The notes: generated by a model not told the origin, from the sequence alone. A stretch of DNA of 64,000 bases from Herbiconiux sp. SALV-R1 (GCF_013113715.1 NZ_CP053344.1:1302001-1366000), one strand, 5' to 3'; numbered from the stretch's first letter, positions 1 to 9,903 are shown. Numbers and translations are program-made.

Positions 1-787
1 CGAGCCCGGGCCGGGCGAAGATCGTCTCCACCACGACGGCGCCCGAGATGAGCCACCCGAACGCCCAGCCCGAGAGCGCGATGCCCGGCAGTGCCCCGTG
101 CCGGAGCACGTGCCGCAGGCGCACCCCGCCCTCGCTCTCGCCGCGCGCCCGGGCCGAGAGCACGAACGGCGCCTCGAGGGCGTCGAGCACGGATTCGCGC
201 ATCACCTGCCCGAGGAACCCCGCGAGGGGCAGGGCCAGCGTGAGCACGGGCAGCACGAGACCCTCGGGCCCCTTCGTGCTCACGGCGGGCAGCCAGCGCA
301 GCGTCGTGCTGAAGACGAGCACGAGCACGATCGCCAGCCAGAAGTGCGGAACGGCGGCGGCGACGATCTCGAGGCCCGAGCCCACGGCCGCGGCCACCCG
401 CCCGCCGCGGGTCGACCACAGTGCGAGCCCGAGCGCGATGATCCACGCCACGGCGAGCGAGAGCGCGGCGAGCAGGAGGGTGCCGCCGATCTGCGCCCCG
501 ATCACCTCGACCACCGGGGTGCGCAGCGAGTACGACGAGCCGAGGTCGCCGGTGACGAGCCGCCCGAGGTAGCGCGCGTACTGCACCCACACGGGCTGAT
601 CGAGCCCGTACTCGGCCCGCACCGCCGCCAGCGCCTCGGCGCTCGCCTGCGACCCGGGCCCGCCGAGGATGGCCTGTGCCGGGTCGCCCGGAATGAGCCG
701 CAGCCCGAAGAACGTGAGCGTCGCCGCCGCCCACAGCACGAACACCGCCCCCGCGACCCGCACCCCCCAGCGCGCGAGCACGCTCAT
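1..787 (-). CDS. ABC transporter permease, DppB/OppB family (partial, C-terminus beyond the window)
   Basis: Inner-membrane permease of a peptide/nickel-type ABC importer. Translating the complementary strand from the ATG at 787-785 gives 262 codons with no stop, so the C-terminus lies outside the window. The N-terminus has the family pattern: a first membrane helix, then LRLIPGDPA, then a periplasmic loop with AVRAEYGLDQPVW. Further hydrophobic segments follow, and the cytoplasmic EAA-type loop is visible around ARARGESEGG..LRHVLRHGALPG. It lies 118 bp downstream of the solute-binding protein gene on the same strand, so the two are probably one operon, with a REP-like palindrome in the gap. 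The substrate (oligopeptide, dipeptide or another small solute) cannot be told from sequence. Confidence 0.88.
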   Translation of the reverse strand, partial: MSVLARWGVRVAGAVFVLWAAATLTFFGLRLIPGDPAQAILGGPGSQASAEALAAVRAEYGLDQPVWVQYARYLGRLVTGDLGSSYSLRTPVVEVIGAQIGGTLLLAALSLAVAWIIALGLALWSTRGGRVAAAVGSGLEIVAAAVPHFWLAIVLVLVFSTTLRWLPAVSTKGPEGLVLPVLTLALPLAGFLGQVMRESVLDALEAPFVLSARARGESEGGVRLRHVLRHGALPGIALSGWAFGWLISGAVVVETIFARPGL

Positions 788-804
788 GCCCAGCCCTCGC
801 CACT

Positions 805-858
805 TTGGTCGCGCAAAGTGCTCGAATCAGCGCGCTTACGAGCACTTTGTGCGACCAA
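805..858. repeat. REP-like palindrome, copy 1
   Basis: Inverted repeat with 20-bp arms: TTGGTCGCGCAAAGTGCTCG at 805-824 and its near-perfect reverse complement at 839-858 (one mismatch), with a 14-bp loop. It sits between the binding-protein and permease genes. Related copies occur at 49289-49340 and 49371-49424, and a half copy at 47955-47973, so this is a dispersed family and not a gene-specific terminator. No T-run follows either arm. Confidence 0.85.
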
Positions 859-905
859 CGCGCGCAGGGGCCCGCGGGCGCGAGCGCGCAGCGGCACGGG
901 CACGA

Positions 906-2555
906 TCAGCCGGCCATCCAGGTGTCGCCGAAGTACGGGATCTGCAGGGTGGGCAGGAGCGACAGCCCCTGCACCCGGTCGCTGTAGCCGATCTTCTGCA
1001 GGTGGTCGTAGAGCGGCAGCACGTACGCGCCCTCGGCGAGGATGCGCTGCGCCTCCTCGTAGAGCTCGGCCCGCTTCTCTGGGTCGGAGGTCTCACCCGC
1101 CTCGGTGAGCGCCGCATCCAGTTCGGGGATCGACACGTGCGAGTGGTTCGGGTGGTACCCGCTCGGCGCCGGCTGGATGTTGTCGGAGTGGTAGAGGATG
1201 CGCAGCACGTCGGGCGAGTTCTTCGTGTAGATCGCGCTGGTGACGCCGAAGTCCCAGGAGCCGAGCGCCGCGTACCACGACGACAGGTCGAGGGGGTGCA
1301 GCTCCACGTCGAAGCCGACGGCCTTCGTGGTGGCCTGGATCTGCTCGAACAGCGACACCTCGGCGGGGATCGACTGGTTCGTCGACACGGGGAAGTCGAC
1401 CGTGAGGCGCTGCCCGTCCTTCACCCGGTACCCTTCGGCATCCCGAGAGGTCCACCCCGCCTCGTCGAGCAGACGGTTCGCCTCGTCGGCGTCGACCGTG
1501 TACTCGCTCTCGAACGACGCGCCGTAGGGGGTGGAGCTCGACAGCACCGAGTAGGAGCGGTCGACCGTGCCGAAGAACAGGCTCTCGATGCCGGGGTTCA
1601 CGTCGGCCGCCTTGATGAACGCCTTGCGCACCCGCTCGTCGTCGAACGGCGCGTAGCCCGAGTTGAGCTCGAGCCGGATGGAGGCACCCGGCAGCGCCCC
1701 CGTCAGCACACCGAAGCCCGAACCCTCGGCGGTCGCCGCCACCACGTTGTCGGGCTGCATCTCGTCGATGACGTCGACCTCGCCCGACTGCAGCGCCGCG
1801 AAGCGGGTCGCCGGGTCGGGGATGAAGCGCCACACGATCTCGTCGAGGTAGGCGGGCCCGTCGTGAGCAGCGCCCGCGGGAGCCGAGGCGTAGTCGTCGT
1901 TGCGGGTGAGGGTCACGTGATCCTGCTTCACCCACTCGCTGAACACGAACGGGCCGGTGCCGATGGGGGCGGCGCAGTTCTCGTCCATGCCGCGGGCGAG
2001 GCCGGCGGGCGACTCCATCGCCAGCCAGGTCTGGGCCAGCGACTCCTGCAGGGCGCTGTCGGGCTCCGACAGGGTGAACCTCGCGGTCTGCGCGTCGACG
2101 GCCTGCACCGACGCCACCTTGCCGAGCGCCAGGATGGCGGTCGACGACGCGGTGTCGGGGTCTTTCATGTGCTCGATGTTGGCCACGACGGCCTCGGCGT
2201 CGAAGGGCGTGCCGTCGGTGAACGTGACGTCGGAGCGCAGCGCCACGTCGACGGTGAGCCCGTCGTCGGAGACGGTGGAGCCGGTGGCGAGCCACGGCAC
2301 GATCTCACCGTTCTCGTCTTGCGAGAACAACGACTCGAGCACGTTCGTGCCCACCAGCGCCTGCGGCATGTTGCCGCCCACGTGCGGGTCGAGGCAGGTC
2401 GCCTCGCCGAAGCCCGTGGCGTAGGTGAGGGTGCCGCCCTCGACGGGCGTGCCCGCCGCCTGGGGTTCCTCCGCCTCGCCTCCCGCGGTGCAGCCGGCGA
2501 GGAGAAGAGCGGATGCTGTGGCGAGCGCCGCCAGAGTGAGGGAGCGTGAGGACAC
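906..2555 (-). CDS. ABC transporter substrate-binding lipoprotein, SBP_bac_5 family
   Basis: Extracellular solute-binding lipoprotein that delivers substrate to the permease encoded just downstream. The preferred GTG start at 2555 gives a 549-residue protein with a short signal peptide (a basic residue, then TLAALATASALLLAGC) ending in a clear lipobox, so the cysteine near residue 22 should be lipidated. An in-frame ATG at 2609 would add 18 polar residues ahead of the signal and is less likely. The mature part carries family-5 features: the opening ATGFGEATCLDPHVGGN, a middle with VAFTDGTPFDAEAVVANIEHMKD-type spacing, and FSEWVKQDHVTLTRNDDY. Peptide, nickel and sugar-binding members look alike, so the ligand is not assigned. 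It is divergent from the TetR gene at 2686, a possible regulator. Confidence 0.88.
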   Translation of the reverse strand: MSSRSLTLAALATASALLLAGCTAGGEAEEPQAAGTPVEGGTLTYATGFGEATCLDPHVGGNMPQALVGTNVLESLFSQDENGEIVPWLATGSTVSDDGLTVDVALRSDVTFTDGTPFDAEAVVANIEHMKDPDTASSTAILALGKVASVQAVDAQTARFTLSEPDSALQESLAQTWLAMESPAGLARGMDENCAAPIGTGPFVFSEWVKQDHVTLTRNDDYASAPAGAAHDGPAYLDEIVWRFIPDPATRFAALQSGEVDVIDEMQPDNVVAATAEGSGFGVLTGALPGASIRLELNSGYAPFDDERVRKAFIKAADVNPGIESLFFGTVDRSYSVLSSSTPYGASFESEYTVDADEANRLLDEAGWTSRDAEGYRVKDGQRLTVDFPVSTNQSIPAEVSLFEQIQATTKAVGFDVELHPLDLSSWYAALGSWDFGVTSAIYTKNSPDVLRILYHSDNIQPAPSGYHPNHSHVSIPELDAALTEAGETSDPEKRAELYEEAQRILAEGAYVLPLYDHLQKIGYSDRVQGLSLLPTLQIPYFGDTWMAG

Positions 2556-2685
2556 GGTGACGACCTGTCTGGTGTGGGAGGGTGGGGGTGCGATCTGCTG
2601 TGATCGCATCCAGTCTAATTGTTGGACGGGATCAAGTTATTCCCGATCGCGCGAGGCGCGCACCAAAGGAGGGAGGGAGACGACC

Positions 2686-3273
2686 ATGCCACCCGCCGGC
2701 CGCCCCCGCGCCTCCTCGAAGCCGATGCTCGAAGAGGCGGCATCCGAGCTCTTCCTCGAACAGGGCTACGCGAAAACCACGATCGAGCAGATCACCCGAC
2801 GCGCCGGGGTCAGCCGCAACACCTTCTTCAACTATTTCGCCTCGAAGAGCGACCTGCTCTGGATCGAACTCGACGCCAGCCTCGCCGCGCTGGCCGGCGC
2901 CCTCGCCGAGGCGCCCGCCGGCGAGGGCGCCGACCCGCTCACCGCGCTCGAAGGGGCCCTCCACCGCACGGCCGAGGGCATCACCGCAACCCGCGCTCCG
3001 CTCGTGCTCACCCAAGGCCAGGCCATGGGCATCGACGACGAGCTGCGCGCCGCCGGTCTCGCCCGCGCGCTCGCCCACGCCGACGCCGTCGAGCTCTTCC
3101 TCGCCGGGCGCGGGCTCGACCCCCTCGTCGCGCGTGCGGCGGCGCTCGCCGTGGTCGGCGCCTCCGCCGCGGCGATCGGCCGCTGGGCCGCCGACGGGCC
3201 CGATCGCGGGCCGCTGGTGACCTACCTCGACCGGGTCGTGCATCCTGTGCTCGAGGGCTTCAGGATCGGCTAG
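2686..3273 (+). CDS. TetR/AcrR family transcriptional regulator
   Basis: One-component DNA-binding repressor of 195 residues, the usual TetR size. The N-terminal helix-turn-helix is clear at about residues 12-58 (EEAASELFLEQGYAKTTIEQ, then AGVSRNTFFNYFASKSDLLW). The rest is an alanine-rich helical ligand-binding domain with no identifiable ligand. The ATG at 2686 was chosen because a strong purine-rich ribosome site (AAAGGAGGGAGG) lies about 10 bases upstream; the frame stays open further upstream but lacks a comparable signal. It is divergent from the peptide-type ABC importer genes with 130 bp between, so local control of that operon is a reasonable inference, as is autoregulation. Confidence 0.9.
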   Translation: MPPAGRPRASSKPMLEEAASELFLEQGYAKTTIEQITRRAGVSRNTFFNYFASKSDLLWIELDASLAALAGALAEAPAGEGADPLTALEGALHRTAEGITATRAPLVLTQGQAMGIDDELRAAGLARALAHADAVELFLAGRGLDPLVARAAALAVVGASAAAIGRWAADGPDRGPLVTYLDRVVHPVLEGFRIG

Positions 3274-3276
3274 AAT
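3271..3276 (+). promoter_or_regulatory. Putative -10 element for the T-box/ileS transcript
   Basis: TAGAAT overlaps the TAG stop of the TetR gene and precedes the T-box leader by about a helical turn. No convincing -35 hexamer is seen 16-18 bp upstream. Confidence 0.45.
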
Positions 3277-3282
3277 CGGCTG

Positions 3283-3497
3283 ACGAAAGACTGTGAACCG
3301 GCCATCACCGGGGAGTCTTCGGAAGAACGGCACCGGGCGACCGGGGCTCAGTAGAACCGAACGGGTCGGGCCCGTCACAGCCTAAGAACGAGCGGTCGAC
3401 CGAGGCGCGAGCAGCGGGCGGCAAGCGAGGTGGTACCACGGCGGGCGACCGCCGTCCTCGTGGAACAGGCAGCAGACACCGGCCGTCCAGGAGAACC
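3283..3497 (+). ncRNA. T-box leader, actinobacterial ileS type with ultrashort stem I
   Basis: The 5' leader of ileS has the hallmarks of the translational T-box of actinobacterial ileS genes. The specifier ATC (isoleucine) is at 3304-3306 inside a short stem I. The T-box bulge sequence GCGAGGTGGTACCACGG is at 3425-3441, followed by a complementary CCGTCCTCG at about 3452-3460. The Shine-Dalgarno sequence (CAGGAGAA, about 3488-3495) sits just before the ATG at 3498. In this family uncharged tRNA-Ile stabilises the antisequestrator and exposes the ribosome site, so ileS translation should rise when charged tRNA-Ile is low. There is no intrinsic terminator in the leader, which fits translational control. 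Confidence 0.93.
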
Positions 3498-6400
3498 ATG
3501 ACGTACCCCAAAGACTCCGACGAATTCAGTTCCGTCGTCCCGTCGCCGAGCTTTCCCGAGGTGGAGAAGGGCGTGCTCGCGTTCTGGAAGGGGGACGACA
3601 CCTTCCGCGAGTCGATCCGCCACCGCGAGGGCGCGCCCGAGTGGGTGTTCTACGACGGCCCGCCCTTCGCCAACGGCCTCCCGCACTACGGGCACCTGCT
3701 CACCGGCTACGCCAAAGACGTCTTCCCGCGCTTCCAGACCATGCGCGGCAAGAAGGTCGACCGCCGCTTCGGGTGGGACACGCACGGCCTGCCCGCGGAA
3801 CTCGAGGCCATGAAGCAGCTCGGCATCACCGAGAAGAGCCAGATCGAGGAGATGGGCGTCGAGGTCTTCAACGACGCCAGCCGCCGCTCGGTGCTGCAGT
3901 ACACGAAGGAATGGCAGGAGTACGTCACCCGCCAGGCCCGCTGGGTCGACTTCGACAACGACTACAAGACCCTCGACATCACCTTCATGGAGAGCGTGCT
4001 CTGGGCCTTCAAGCAGCTGCACACGAAGGGCCTCGCCTACGAGGGCTACCGCGTGCTGCCGTACTGCTGGAAAGACGAGACCCCGCTGTCGAACCACGAA
4101 CTCCGGATGGACGACGACGTCTACAAGATGCGTCAAGACCAGACGGTGACGGTGACGTTCCCCCTCGTCGGCTCGCGCGCCGAGGCGCTCGGCCTCACCG
4201 CCGTGCGCGCCCTCGCCTGGACGACCACGCCCTGGACCCTGCCGACGAACATGGCACTCGCCGTCGGCCCCGACATCGAGTACGCCGTCGTGCCCGCCGG
4301 CCCGAACGGCACGGCCGACACCGAGGTCGCCAGAGAGACCGCCGAGGCCACGGCCGGCAGCCCCGGCACGGGCACCGGCAGCATCACCGTGCTCGGCGCC
4401 GAGTACCTCCTCGCCGCCGACCTCGTCGGCAACTACGCCAAAGACCTCGGCTACGACTCCGCCGACGAGGCCCGCGCCGCCGTCTCGCGCACCGTCACCG
4501 GCCGCCAGCTCGAGGGCGTCGCCTACGACCGCCTCTGGGACTACTACGCCGACGCCGAGAAGTGGGGCACCCAGAACGCCTGGCAGATCCTCGTCGCCGA
4601 CTACGTCTCCACCACCGACGGCACCGGTATCGTGCACCAGGCTCCCGCCTACGGTGAGGAAGACCAGAAGGTCTGCGAGGCGGCGGGCATCCCCGTCATC
4701 ATCTCGGTCGACGACGGCGGCCGCTTCCTCTCCACGGTGAAGGATGTGGAGGGCCTGCAGGTCTTCGACGCCAACAAGCCGCTCACGCAGCTTCTCAAGT
4801 CGCAGGGCCGCCTGCTCCGCCAGGCGAGCTACGAGCACAGCTACCCGCACTGCTGGCGCTGCCGCAACCCGCTCATCTACAAGGCGGTGTCGAGCTGGTT
4901 CGTGCGTGTCACGACCATCCGCGACCGCATGGAGGAGCTCAACCAGCAGATCGAGTGGGTTCCCGAGAACGTCAAGGACGGTCAGTTCGGCAAGTGGGTC
5001 TCCGGCGCCCGCGACTGGTCGATCTCGCGCAACCGCTTCTGGGGCTCGCCCATCCCGATCTGGAAGAGCGACGACCCGACCTACCCGCGCGTCGACGTGT
5101 ACGGCTCGCTGGCCGAGCTCGAGGCCGACTTCGGGCGTCTGCCGCTGAACCGCGAGGGGCAGCCCGACCTGCACCGCCCGTTCATCGACGAGCTCACCCG
5201 CCCGAACCCCGACGACCCCACGGGCCGTTCGACGATGCGCCGCATTGAGGACGTGTTCGACGTCTGGTTCGACTCCGGCTCGATGCCGTTCGCCCAGGTG
5301 CACTACCCGTTCGAGAACGAGGACTGGTTCGCCACGCACAGCCCCGCCGACTTCATCGTGGAGTACATCGGGCAGACCCGCGGCTGGTTCTACGTGATGC
5401 ACGTGCTCTCCACCGCGCTGTTCGACCGGCCGGCGTTCAAGAACGTCATCAGCCACGGCATCGTGCTGGGCTCCGACGGGCAGAAGATGTCGAAGTCGCT
5501 GCGCAACTACCCCGACGTCTCCGAGGTGTTCGACCGCGACGGCTCGGATGCGATGCGCTGGTTCCTCATGTCGTCGTCGGTGCTGCGCGGCGGCAACCTG
5601 GTGGTGACCGAGGAGGGCATCCGCCAGGGCGTGCGCGAGTTGCTGCTGCCGCTGTGGAGCACGTATTACTTCTTCACCCTCTACGCCAACAGCGCGCAGG
5701 AGGGCGGCTACGAGGCGCAGTGGCGCACCGACTCCACCGACGTGCTCGACCGCTACCTGCTCGCCAAGACGCGGGAGCTGATCCAGTCGGTCACGGCCGA
5801 CCTGGAAGACCTGGATGCGACGCTCGCCTCGGCGAAGCTCCGCGACTTCGCCGACGTGCTCACCAACTGGTACGTGCGGCGTTCCCGCGACCGCTTCTGG
5901 TCGGGTGACGACCGCGACGCGTTCGACACGCTCTTCACCGTGCTGGAGACCGTCACCCGGGTGGCCGCCCCGCTCATCCCGCTGGTCTCAGACGCCATGT
6001 GGAAAGGCCTCACCGGCGGCCGCAGCGTGCACCTCACCGACTGGCCGAACGAAAACCTCTTCCCGGCCGACCCCGGCCTCGTGCACACCATGGACACGGT
6101 GCGCTCGATCTCGTCGACCGTGCTGTCGCTCCGCAAGCTCAACGGCCTGCGGGTGCGGCTGCCGCTGGCGGGCCTCACGATCGTGGCCGACGGCGCCGAG
6201 TCGCTGGCGCAGTTCGAGTCGATCCTGCGCGACGAGCTCAACGTGAAGAGCGTCACCGTCGTCGAGCAGAACGCCACGAGCGCCGCCGAGTTCGGCATCA
6301 CCTCGAAGCTCACCGTGAACGCCCGCGTGGCGGGGCCGCGCCTCGGCAAGCAGGTGCAGCAGGCCATCAAGGCAGCCCGCGACGGGCAGTGGAGCGAGGA

Positions 6401-6941
6401 GAACGGCGTGGTCACGGCCGGCGGCATCCAACTGCTGGCGGGGGAGTACGAGCTCGTGCTCGAGGCCTCGCTCGGCGACGCCGATGCCGAGGGCTCGGGG
6501 GGCTCGACCGCTCTCGCCCTCCTGCCGGGCGGCGGTTTCGTGCTGCTCGACACCACCCTCACACCCGAGCTCGAGGGCGAGGGGCTCGCACGCGACGTCA
6601 TCCGTGCCGTGCAAGACGCCCGCAAGTCGGCGGGCTTCGACGTGAGCGACCGCATCGCGCTCGACCTGGTGTTCTTCTCCGACGCGGATGCGGATGCGGT
6701 GCGCGCCGCCCTCGCCACCGTCGACGTGGCCGGTGAGACCCTCGCGACCGACTTCGCCGTGCGCTCGCCCGCCGACGCATCCGCGCTCGAGGGCTACCGA
6801 AAGGTTCTCCCGTCGGAGTGGCTGCCCGCCGTGGTGCACTCCTCGCCCGAGAGCTTCGCCCGGATCGGCGAGGGCAAGTACGCCAACGCCGACGAGTTCG
6901 TGATCGCCCTGAGCCGGAAGTCGGTGAGCCGAGATGTCTGA
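3498..6941 (+). CDS. ileS: Isoleucine--tRNA ligase
   Basis: Class Ia aminoacyl-tRNA synthetase charging tRNA-Ile in the cytoplasm. The protein has 1147 residues. The HIGH-type motif is in [11 protein letters not shown] (HYGH at residues 63-66) and KMSKS is at residues 663-667. The editing (CP1) domain lies between them, with [17 protein letters not shown] near residue 240. A zinc-like CWRC pair follows in [20 protein letters not shown], and the anticodon-binding domain follows KMSKS. The length and the lack of the C-terminal zinc finger of the E. coli enzyme match the long, eukaryote-like clade found in actinobacteria. It is preceded by its own isoleucine T-box and overlaps folC by 8 bp, so the two are translationally coupled. 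Confidence 0.98.
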   Translation: MTYPKDSDEFSSVVPSPSFPEVEKGVLAFWKGDDTFRESIRHREGAPEWVFYDGPPFANGLPHYGHLLTGYAKDVFPRFQTMRGKKVDRRFGWDTHGLPAELEAMKQLGITEKSQIEEMGVEVFNDASRRSVLQYTKEWQEYVTRQARWVDFDNDYKTLDITFMESVLWAFKQLHTKGLAYEGYRVLPYCWKDETPLSNHELRMDDDVYKMRQDQTVTVTFPLVGSRAEALGLTAVRALAWTTTPWTLPTNMALAVGPDIEYAVVPAGPNGTADTEVARETAEATAGSPGTGTGSITVLGAEYLLAADLVGNYAKDLGYDSADEARAAVSRTVTGRQLEGVAYDRLWDYYADAEKWGTQNAWQILVADYVSTTDGTGIVHQAPAYGEEDQKVCEAAGIPVIISVDDGGRFLSTVKDVEGLQVFDANKPLTQLLKSQGRLLRQASYEHSYPHCWRCRNPLIYKAVSSWFVRVTTIRDRMEELNQQIEWVPENVKDGQFGKWVSGARDWSISRNRFWGSPIPIWKSDDPTYPRVDVYGSLAELEADFGRLPLNREGQPDLHRPFIDELTRPNPDDPTGRSTMRRIEDVFDVWFDSGSMPFAQVHYPFENEDWFATHSPADFIVEYIGQTRGWFYVMHVLSTALFDRPAFKNVISHGIVLGSDGQKMSKSLRNYPDVSEVFDRDGSDAMRWFLMSSSVLRGGNLVVTEEGIRQGVRELLLPLWSTYYFFTLYANSAQEGGYEAQWRTDSTDVLDRYLLAKTRELIQSVTADLEDLDATLASAKLRDFADVLTNWYVRRSRDRFWSGDDRDAFDTLFTVLETVTRVAAPLIPLVSDAMWKGLTGGRSVHLTDWPNENLFPADPGLVHTMDTVRSISSTVLSLRKLNGLRVRLPLAGLTIVADGAESLAQFESILRDELNVKSVTVVEQNATSAAEFGITSKLTVNARVAGPRLGKQVQQAIKAARDGQWSEENGVVTAGGIQLLAGEYELVLEASLGDADAEGSGGSTALALLPGGGFVLLDTTLTPELEGEGLARDVIRAVQDARKSAGFDVSDRIALDLVFFSDADADAVRAALATVDVAGETLATDFAVRSPADASALEGYRKVLPSEWLPAVVHSSPESFARIGEGKYANADEFVIALSRKSVSRDV

Positions 6942-8397
6942 CCAGTTCTTCGGAGGGGACTTCGGCCCCCCGGCCGACGACCCGAACGACCCCGAGTCGC
7001 GCGACGGTGAGGGGGAGGGCGACGAGTTCGACGCGGTCGGCCTCGACGCCCCCGACGAGTTCGTCGAGGAGGGCGACGCCGTCTACGCCGCCCTGCTTGC
7101 GCGGCTCGGCGAGGCCGCGCCCCAGCCGCGGCTCTCCGCCACGCGCCGCGCCGTCGAGCTGCTGGGCGACCCGCAGCGCGCCTACTCGGTCATCCACCTC
7201 ACCGGCACCAACGGCAAGACCTCGACCAGCCGCATCACCGAGAGCATCCTGCGCGCCTACGGCCTCCGCACGGGCCTGTTCACGAGCCCGCATCTCGAGC
7301 GGCTCAACGAGCGCATCATGATCGACGGCCGGCCCATCTCGAACGAGGCGCTGGCGGCGAACTGGCGCGACATCGAGCCCTTCCTCGAGCTCGTCGACGG
7401 CGAGCTGGAGGCTGCGGGCGAGCCGCGGCTGACCTTCTTCGAGGCGCTGACGGTGCTGGCCTTCGCGAGCTTCGCCGAGGCGCCCGTCGACGTCGCCGTG
7501 ATCGAGGTGGGCATGGGCGGCGAGTGGGACTCCACCAACGTCGCCGACGGGCAGGTCGCCGTCTTCACGCCGATCTCGCTCGACCACACGGCGCGGCTCG
7601 GCAACACCGTCGAGGAGATCGCCCGCACGAAGTCGGGGATCATCAAGCCCGCGGCCCAGGTGGTCTCGGCCGTGCAGCCCGCCGGCGCACTCGCCGAGCT
7701 GGCACGGGCCGCCGAGCTCTCGGAGTCGACGCTCGCGGTCGAGGGCGAGCAGTTCGCGCTGGAGAGCTCGACGGTGGCGGTCGGCGGTCAGCTGGTCACC
7801 ATCCGCGGGCTCGCCGGGCGTTACGACGAGCTCTTCCTCCCGCTCTACGGCACGCACCAGGGGCACAACGCCGCCGTGGCGGTCGCCGCGGTGGAGTCGT
7901 TCCTCGGCGGGGGCACCCAGGCGCTTGTCGAGGATGTGCTCACCGAGGGCTTCGCCACGGTCACCTCGCCCGGCCGGCTGCAGCTGGTCGGCACCGAGCC
8001 CACCGTGCTGGTCGACGCCGCGCACAACCCCGGTGGCGCCGAGGCGCTGGCCGGGGCCGTGAAGGAGTTCTTCACCTTCGACAAGGTCGTCGCCGTCGTG
8101 GCCGTGCTGGCCGACAAAGACGTGGCGGGCATCATCAGGGCGCTCGACCCCGTGGTCGACGAGTTCGTGGTGACCACCTCGTCGTCCGACCGCGCCATCG
8201 ACCCCGACGAGCTCGCCTCCACCGTCGTGGCGATCGCGGGCGCCGACCGGGTCGTCGTCGAGACCGAGCTGCGCGACGCGCTCGACCAGGCGCGCGAGCT
8301 GGCGGGGGAGACGGAGCAGGGCGCCGTGCTCGTCACCGGGTCGATCACCCTGGTCGGCGAGGTCATCGGCATCGCCGCCGCCGAGGAGTGGAAGTGA
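6934..8397 (+). CDS. folC: Bifunctional folylpolyglutamate/dihydrofolate synthase
   Basis: Mur-ligase-superfamily enzyme that adds glutamate to (dihydro)folate in folate synthesis. The P-loop GTNGKTS is at residues 91-97, followed by [14 protein letters not shown], the catalytic core [13 protein letters not shown], and the C-terminal [12 protein letters not shown] segment; all are typical of FolC. The 487-residue protein carries an N-terminal acidic tail of about 45 residues (rich in D, E and P) that is not part of the family fold. It overlaps the end of ileS by 8 bp and its own stop overlaps the GTG of the next gene, so ileS-folC-DUF4233 look like one coupled unit. Confidence 0.96.
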   Translation: MSDQFFGGDFGPPADDPNDPESRDGEGEGDEFDAVGLDAPDEFVEEGDAVYAALLARLGEAAPQPRLSATRRAVELLGDPQRAYSVIHLTGTNGKTSTSRITESILRAYGLRTGLFTSPHLERLNERIMIDGRPISNEALAANWRDIEPFLELVDGELEAAGEPRLTFFEALTVLAFASFAEAPVDVAVIEVGMGGEWDSTNVADGQVAVFTPISLDHTARLGNTVEEIARTKSGIIKPAAQVVSAVQPAGALAELARAAELSESTLAVEGEQFALESSTVAVGGQLVTIRGLAGRYDELFLPLYGTHQGHNAAVAVAAVESFLGGGTQALVEDVLTEGFATVTSPGRLQLVGTEPTVLVDAAHNPGGAEALAGAVKEFFTFDKVVAVVAVLADKDVAGIIRALDPVVDEFVVTTSSSDRAIDPDELASTVVAIAGADRVVVETELRDALDQARELAGETEQGAVLVTGSITLVGEVIGIAAAEEWK

Positions 8398-8768
8398 GGG
8401 GCGGGTCGGTTCGCCAGAGCCTCGGCGCGATCGTGCTCGGCTTCGAGTCGGTCGTCATGTTCTTCGCGGCGCTCGTCGTCTTCGGCCTCAAGGTGCTTCC
8501 CGCACCGCTCGCCCTCGGCGGCGGCGCGGTGCTCTGCGTGCTGCTGCTCGCGAGCACCGTGCTGCTGCGCTACCGCTGGGGCTACGCCCTCGGGTGGGCG
8601 CTGCAGGCGGTCATCGCCGCCACGTGCATCCTGGTTCCGATGCTCGCGATCGTCGCCGTCGTGTTCATCGGCCTCTACGCCTTCTGCATGATCAAGGGCG
8701 GCCAGATCGACCGGCAGAAGGCCGCCTTCGCGGCGGCTGAGGGCACGGAGCCGACCGAGGATCGGTGA
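8394..8768 (+). CDS. DUF4233 small membrane protein
   Basis: Integral membrane protein of 124 residues with four hydrophobic segments (about residues 10-30, 35-55, 60-75 and 77-97), then a hydrophilic tail rich in E, A and T. The GTG start at 8394 forms a GTGA overlap with the folC stop and has a GAGGAG-type ribosome site inside the end of folC. In actinobacteria a DUF4233 gene commonly sits between folC and ndk, as here. The function is unknown; conserved linkage is the only clue. Confidence 0.85.
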   Translation: MRGGSVRQSLGAIVLGFESVVMFFAALVVFGLKVLPAPLALGGGAVLCVLLLASTVLLRYRWGYALGWALQAVIAATCILVPMLAIVAVVFIGLYAFCMIKGGQIDRQKAAFAAAEGTEPTEDR

Positions 8769-8792
8769 CCCGGGTTCGGTAGGCTCGTGGTC

Positions 8793-9215
8793 ATGACCAC
8801 TCACGTCGAAGAAACCCTCGTTCTCATCAAGCCCGACGGCGTCGCCCGCAACCTCACCGGGGAAATCCTCCGCCGCATCGAGGCCAAGGGCTACCAGCTC
8901 GTCGACGTGAAGCTGCTGCAGCCCGAGCGCGAGCTGCTCGCCGCGCACTACGAGGAGCACCGGGGCAAGCCCTTCTACGAGCCCCTCGTCGAGTTCATGG
9001 AGTCGGGCCCCGTCGTCGCCCTCCGCATCGCCGGCAACCGCGTGATCGAGGGCTTCCGCTCCCTCGCCGGCACCACCGACCCCACCACCGCCGCGCCCGG
9101 CACCATCCGCGGCGACCTCGGCCGCGACTGGGGCCTCGCCGTGCAGCAGAACCTCGTGCACGGCAGCGACTCACCCGAGTCGGCCGAGCGCGAGCTCGCC
9201 CTCTGGTTCGCGTAG
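8793..9215 (+). CDS. ndk: Nucleoside-diphosphate kinase
   Basis: Transfers the gamma-phosphate between nucleoside triphosphates and diphosphates through a phosphohistidine. The 140-residue length is standard. The active-site histidine is H123 in NLVHGSDSPESAE, and the N-terminal LVLIKPDGVARNL and the Kpn-loop FRSLAGTTDP are present. The ATG at 8793 was chosen because it gives the usual N-terminus. No Shine-Dalgarno is seen; instead a -10-like TAGGCT ends about 8 bases upstream, suggesting a leaderless or nearly leaderless transcript. Confidence 0.97.
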   Translation: MTTHVEETLVLIKPDGVARNLTGEILRRIEAKGYQLVDVKLLQPERELLAAHYEEHRGKPFYEPLVEFMESGPVVALRIAGNRVIEGFRSLAGTTDPTTAAPGTIRGDLGRDWGLAVQQNLVHGSDSPESAERELALWFA

Positions 9216-9234
9216 GGGCTCGCGGCCGGCGGTT

Positions 9235-9849
9235 CTAGAGCGTCTGCAGGATCGTGGTGATGGCGTCGAGGCGCAGCTGCGCCATCACCACGACCGCAAG
9301 GTAGCTGAGCAGCACCAGCGTCCACACCCAGGGGTAGGCCATCGCCGCGATCTCGCGGCTGGCGCCCCGATTGCCGAAGTTGCCCTCCTTGACGTTGTAG
9401 GCCATGACGTACCAGAACAGCGGTATCACGACGCTCCACACGAGCATGCAGTAGGGGCAGAGCGTGCCGAGCACGAAGATCGACTGGATCATCAGCCAGA
9501 TGACGAACCAGAGCGCGAGCGCGAAGCCGAGGTTGAAGATCACCCAGAACCACTTCGCGAACCGGGCGCCGGCGAGGATGGCGACGCCCACCACGATCGG
9601 CGCGACGAAGGCCGCCACGCCGATGATGGGGTTGGGGAAGCCGAACAGCGCGCCCTGGGGGCTCGCCATGTTGGGGCCGCAGGTCACGAGCGGCGAGATG
9701 TTGCAGCTCGGCACGTAGCTCGGGTCGATCAGCGTCTCGATGCGCTCGAGGGTGAGGTCGAACGACGCGAACCAGCCCAGCACACCGGCCACCACGAGGA
9801 AGATCGCGAGGCCGATCGGGCGGCGGGAGGACGAGGTCTCGGCTGGCAC
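9235..9849 (-). CDS. Vitamin K epoxide reductase (VKOR) family membrane protein
   Basis: Membrane oxidoreductase expected to reoxidise a periplasmic thiol-disulfide partner and pass electrons to menaquinone, the actinobacterial counterpart of DsbB. The 204-residue protein has a loop cysteine pair (C49 and C57) and the CPYC active site at residues 131-134 within the membrane bundle. Four to five hydrophobic segments are visible. No thioredoxin-like (DsbA) domain is fused and none is encoded next to it. The start is GTG at 9849, and AATAAT lies about 8 bases upstream on the same strand, consistent with a leaderless mRNA. Confidence 0.93.
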   Translation of the reverse strand: MPAETSSSRRPIGLAIFLVVAGVLGWFASFDLTLERIETLIDPSYVPSCNISPLVTCGPNMASPQGALFGFPNPIIGVAAFVAPIVVGVAILAGARFAKWFWVIFNLGFALALWFVIWLMIQSIFVLGTLCPYCMLVWSVVIPLFWYVMAYNVKEGNFGNRGASREIAAMAYPWVWTLVLLSYLAVVVMAQLRLDAITTILQTL

Positions 9850-9897
9850 CTAGGGATTATTGCACGGGCCCTTCACGACCGATCTGGGAATGCGTGC

Positions 9898-9903
9898 GAT
9901 AAT
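9898..9903 (+). promoter_or_regulatory. Putative -10 element for rne with a long 5' untranslated region
   Basis: GATAAT lies about 235 bp before the chosen rne start codon; no good -35 hexamer precedes it. If used, the rne mRNA would have a leader of about 230 nt. The region 9850-10138 holds no convincing gene. Confidence 0.4.

Noticed and set aside
669-2549. A 626-codon open frame on the + strand opposite the binding-protein gene
   Set aside because: It is rich in R, G, A, V and H with no domain pattern, and mirrors a well-supported gene on the other strand; a GC-rich shadow.
2620-2650. TetR operator between the TetR and importer genes
   Set aside because: The symmetry around TAATTGTTGGAC / GGGATCAAGTTA is too imperfect to call; only a weak promoter-like AT-rich stretch is seen.
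3375-5456. A 693-codon open frame opposite ileS
   Set aside because: Low-complexity V/D/E/G composition typical of antisense frames of GC-rich genes; also runs across the T-box.
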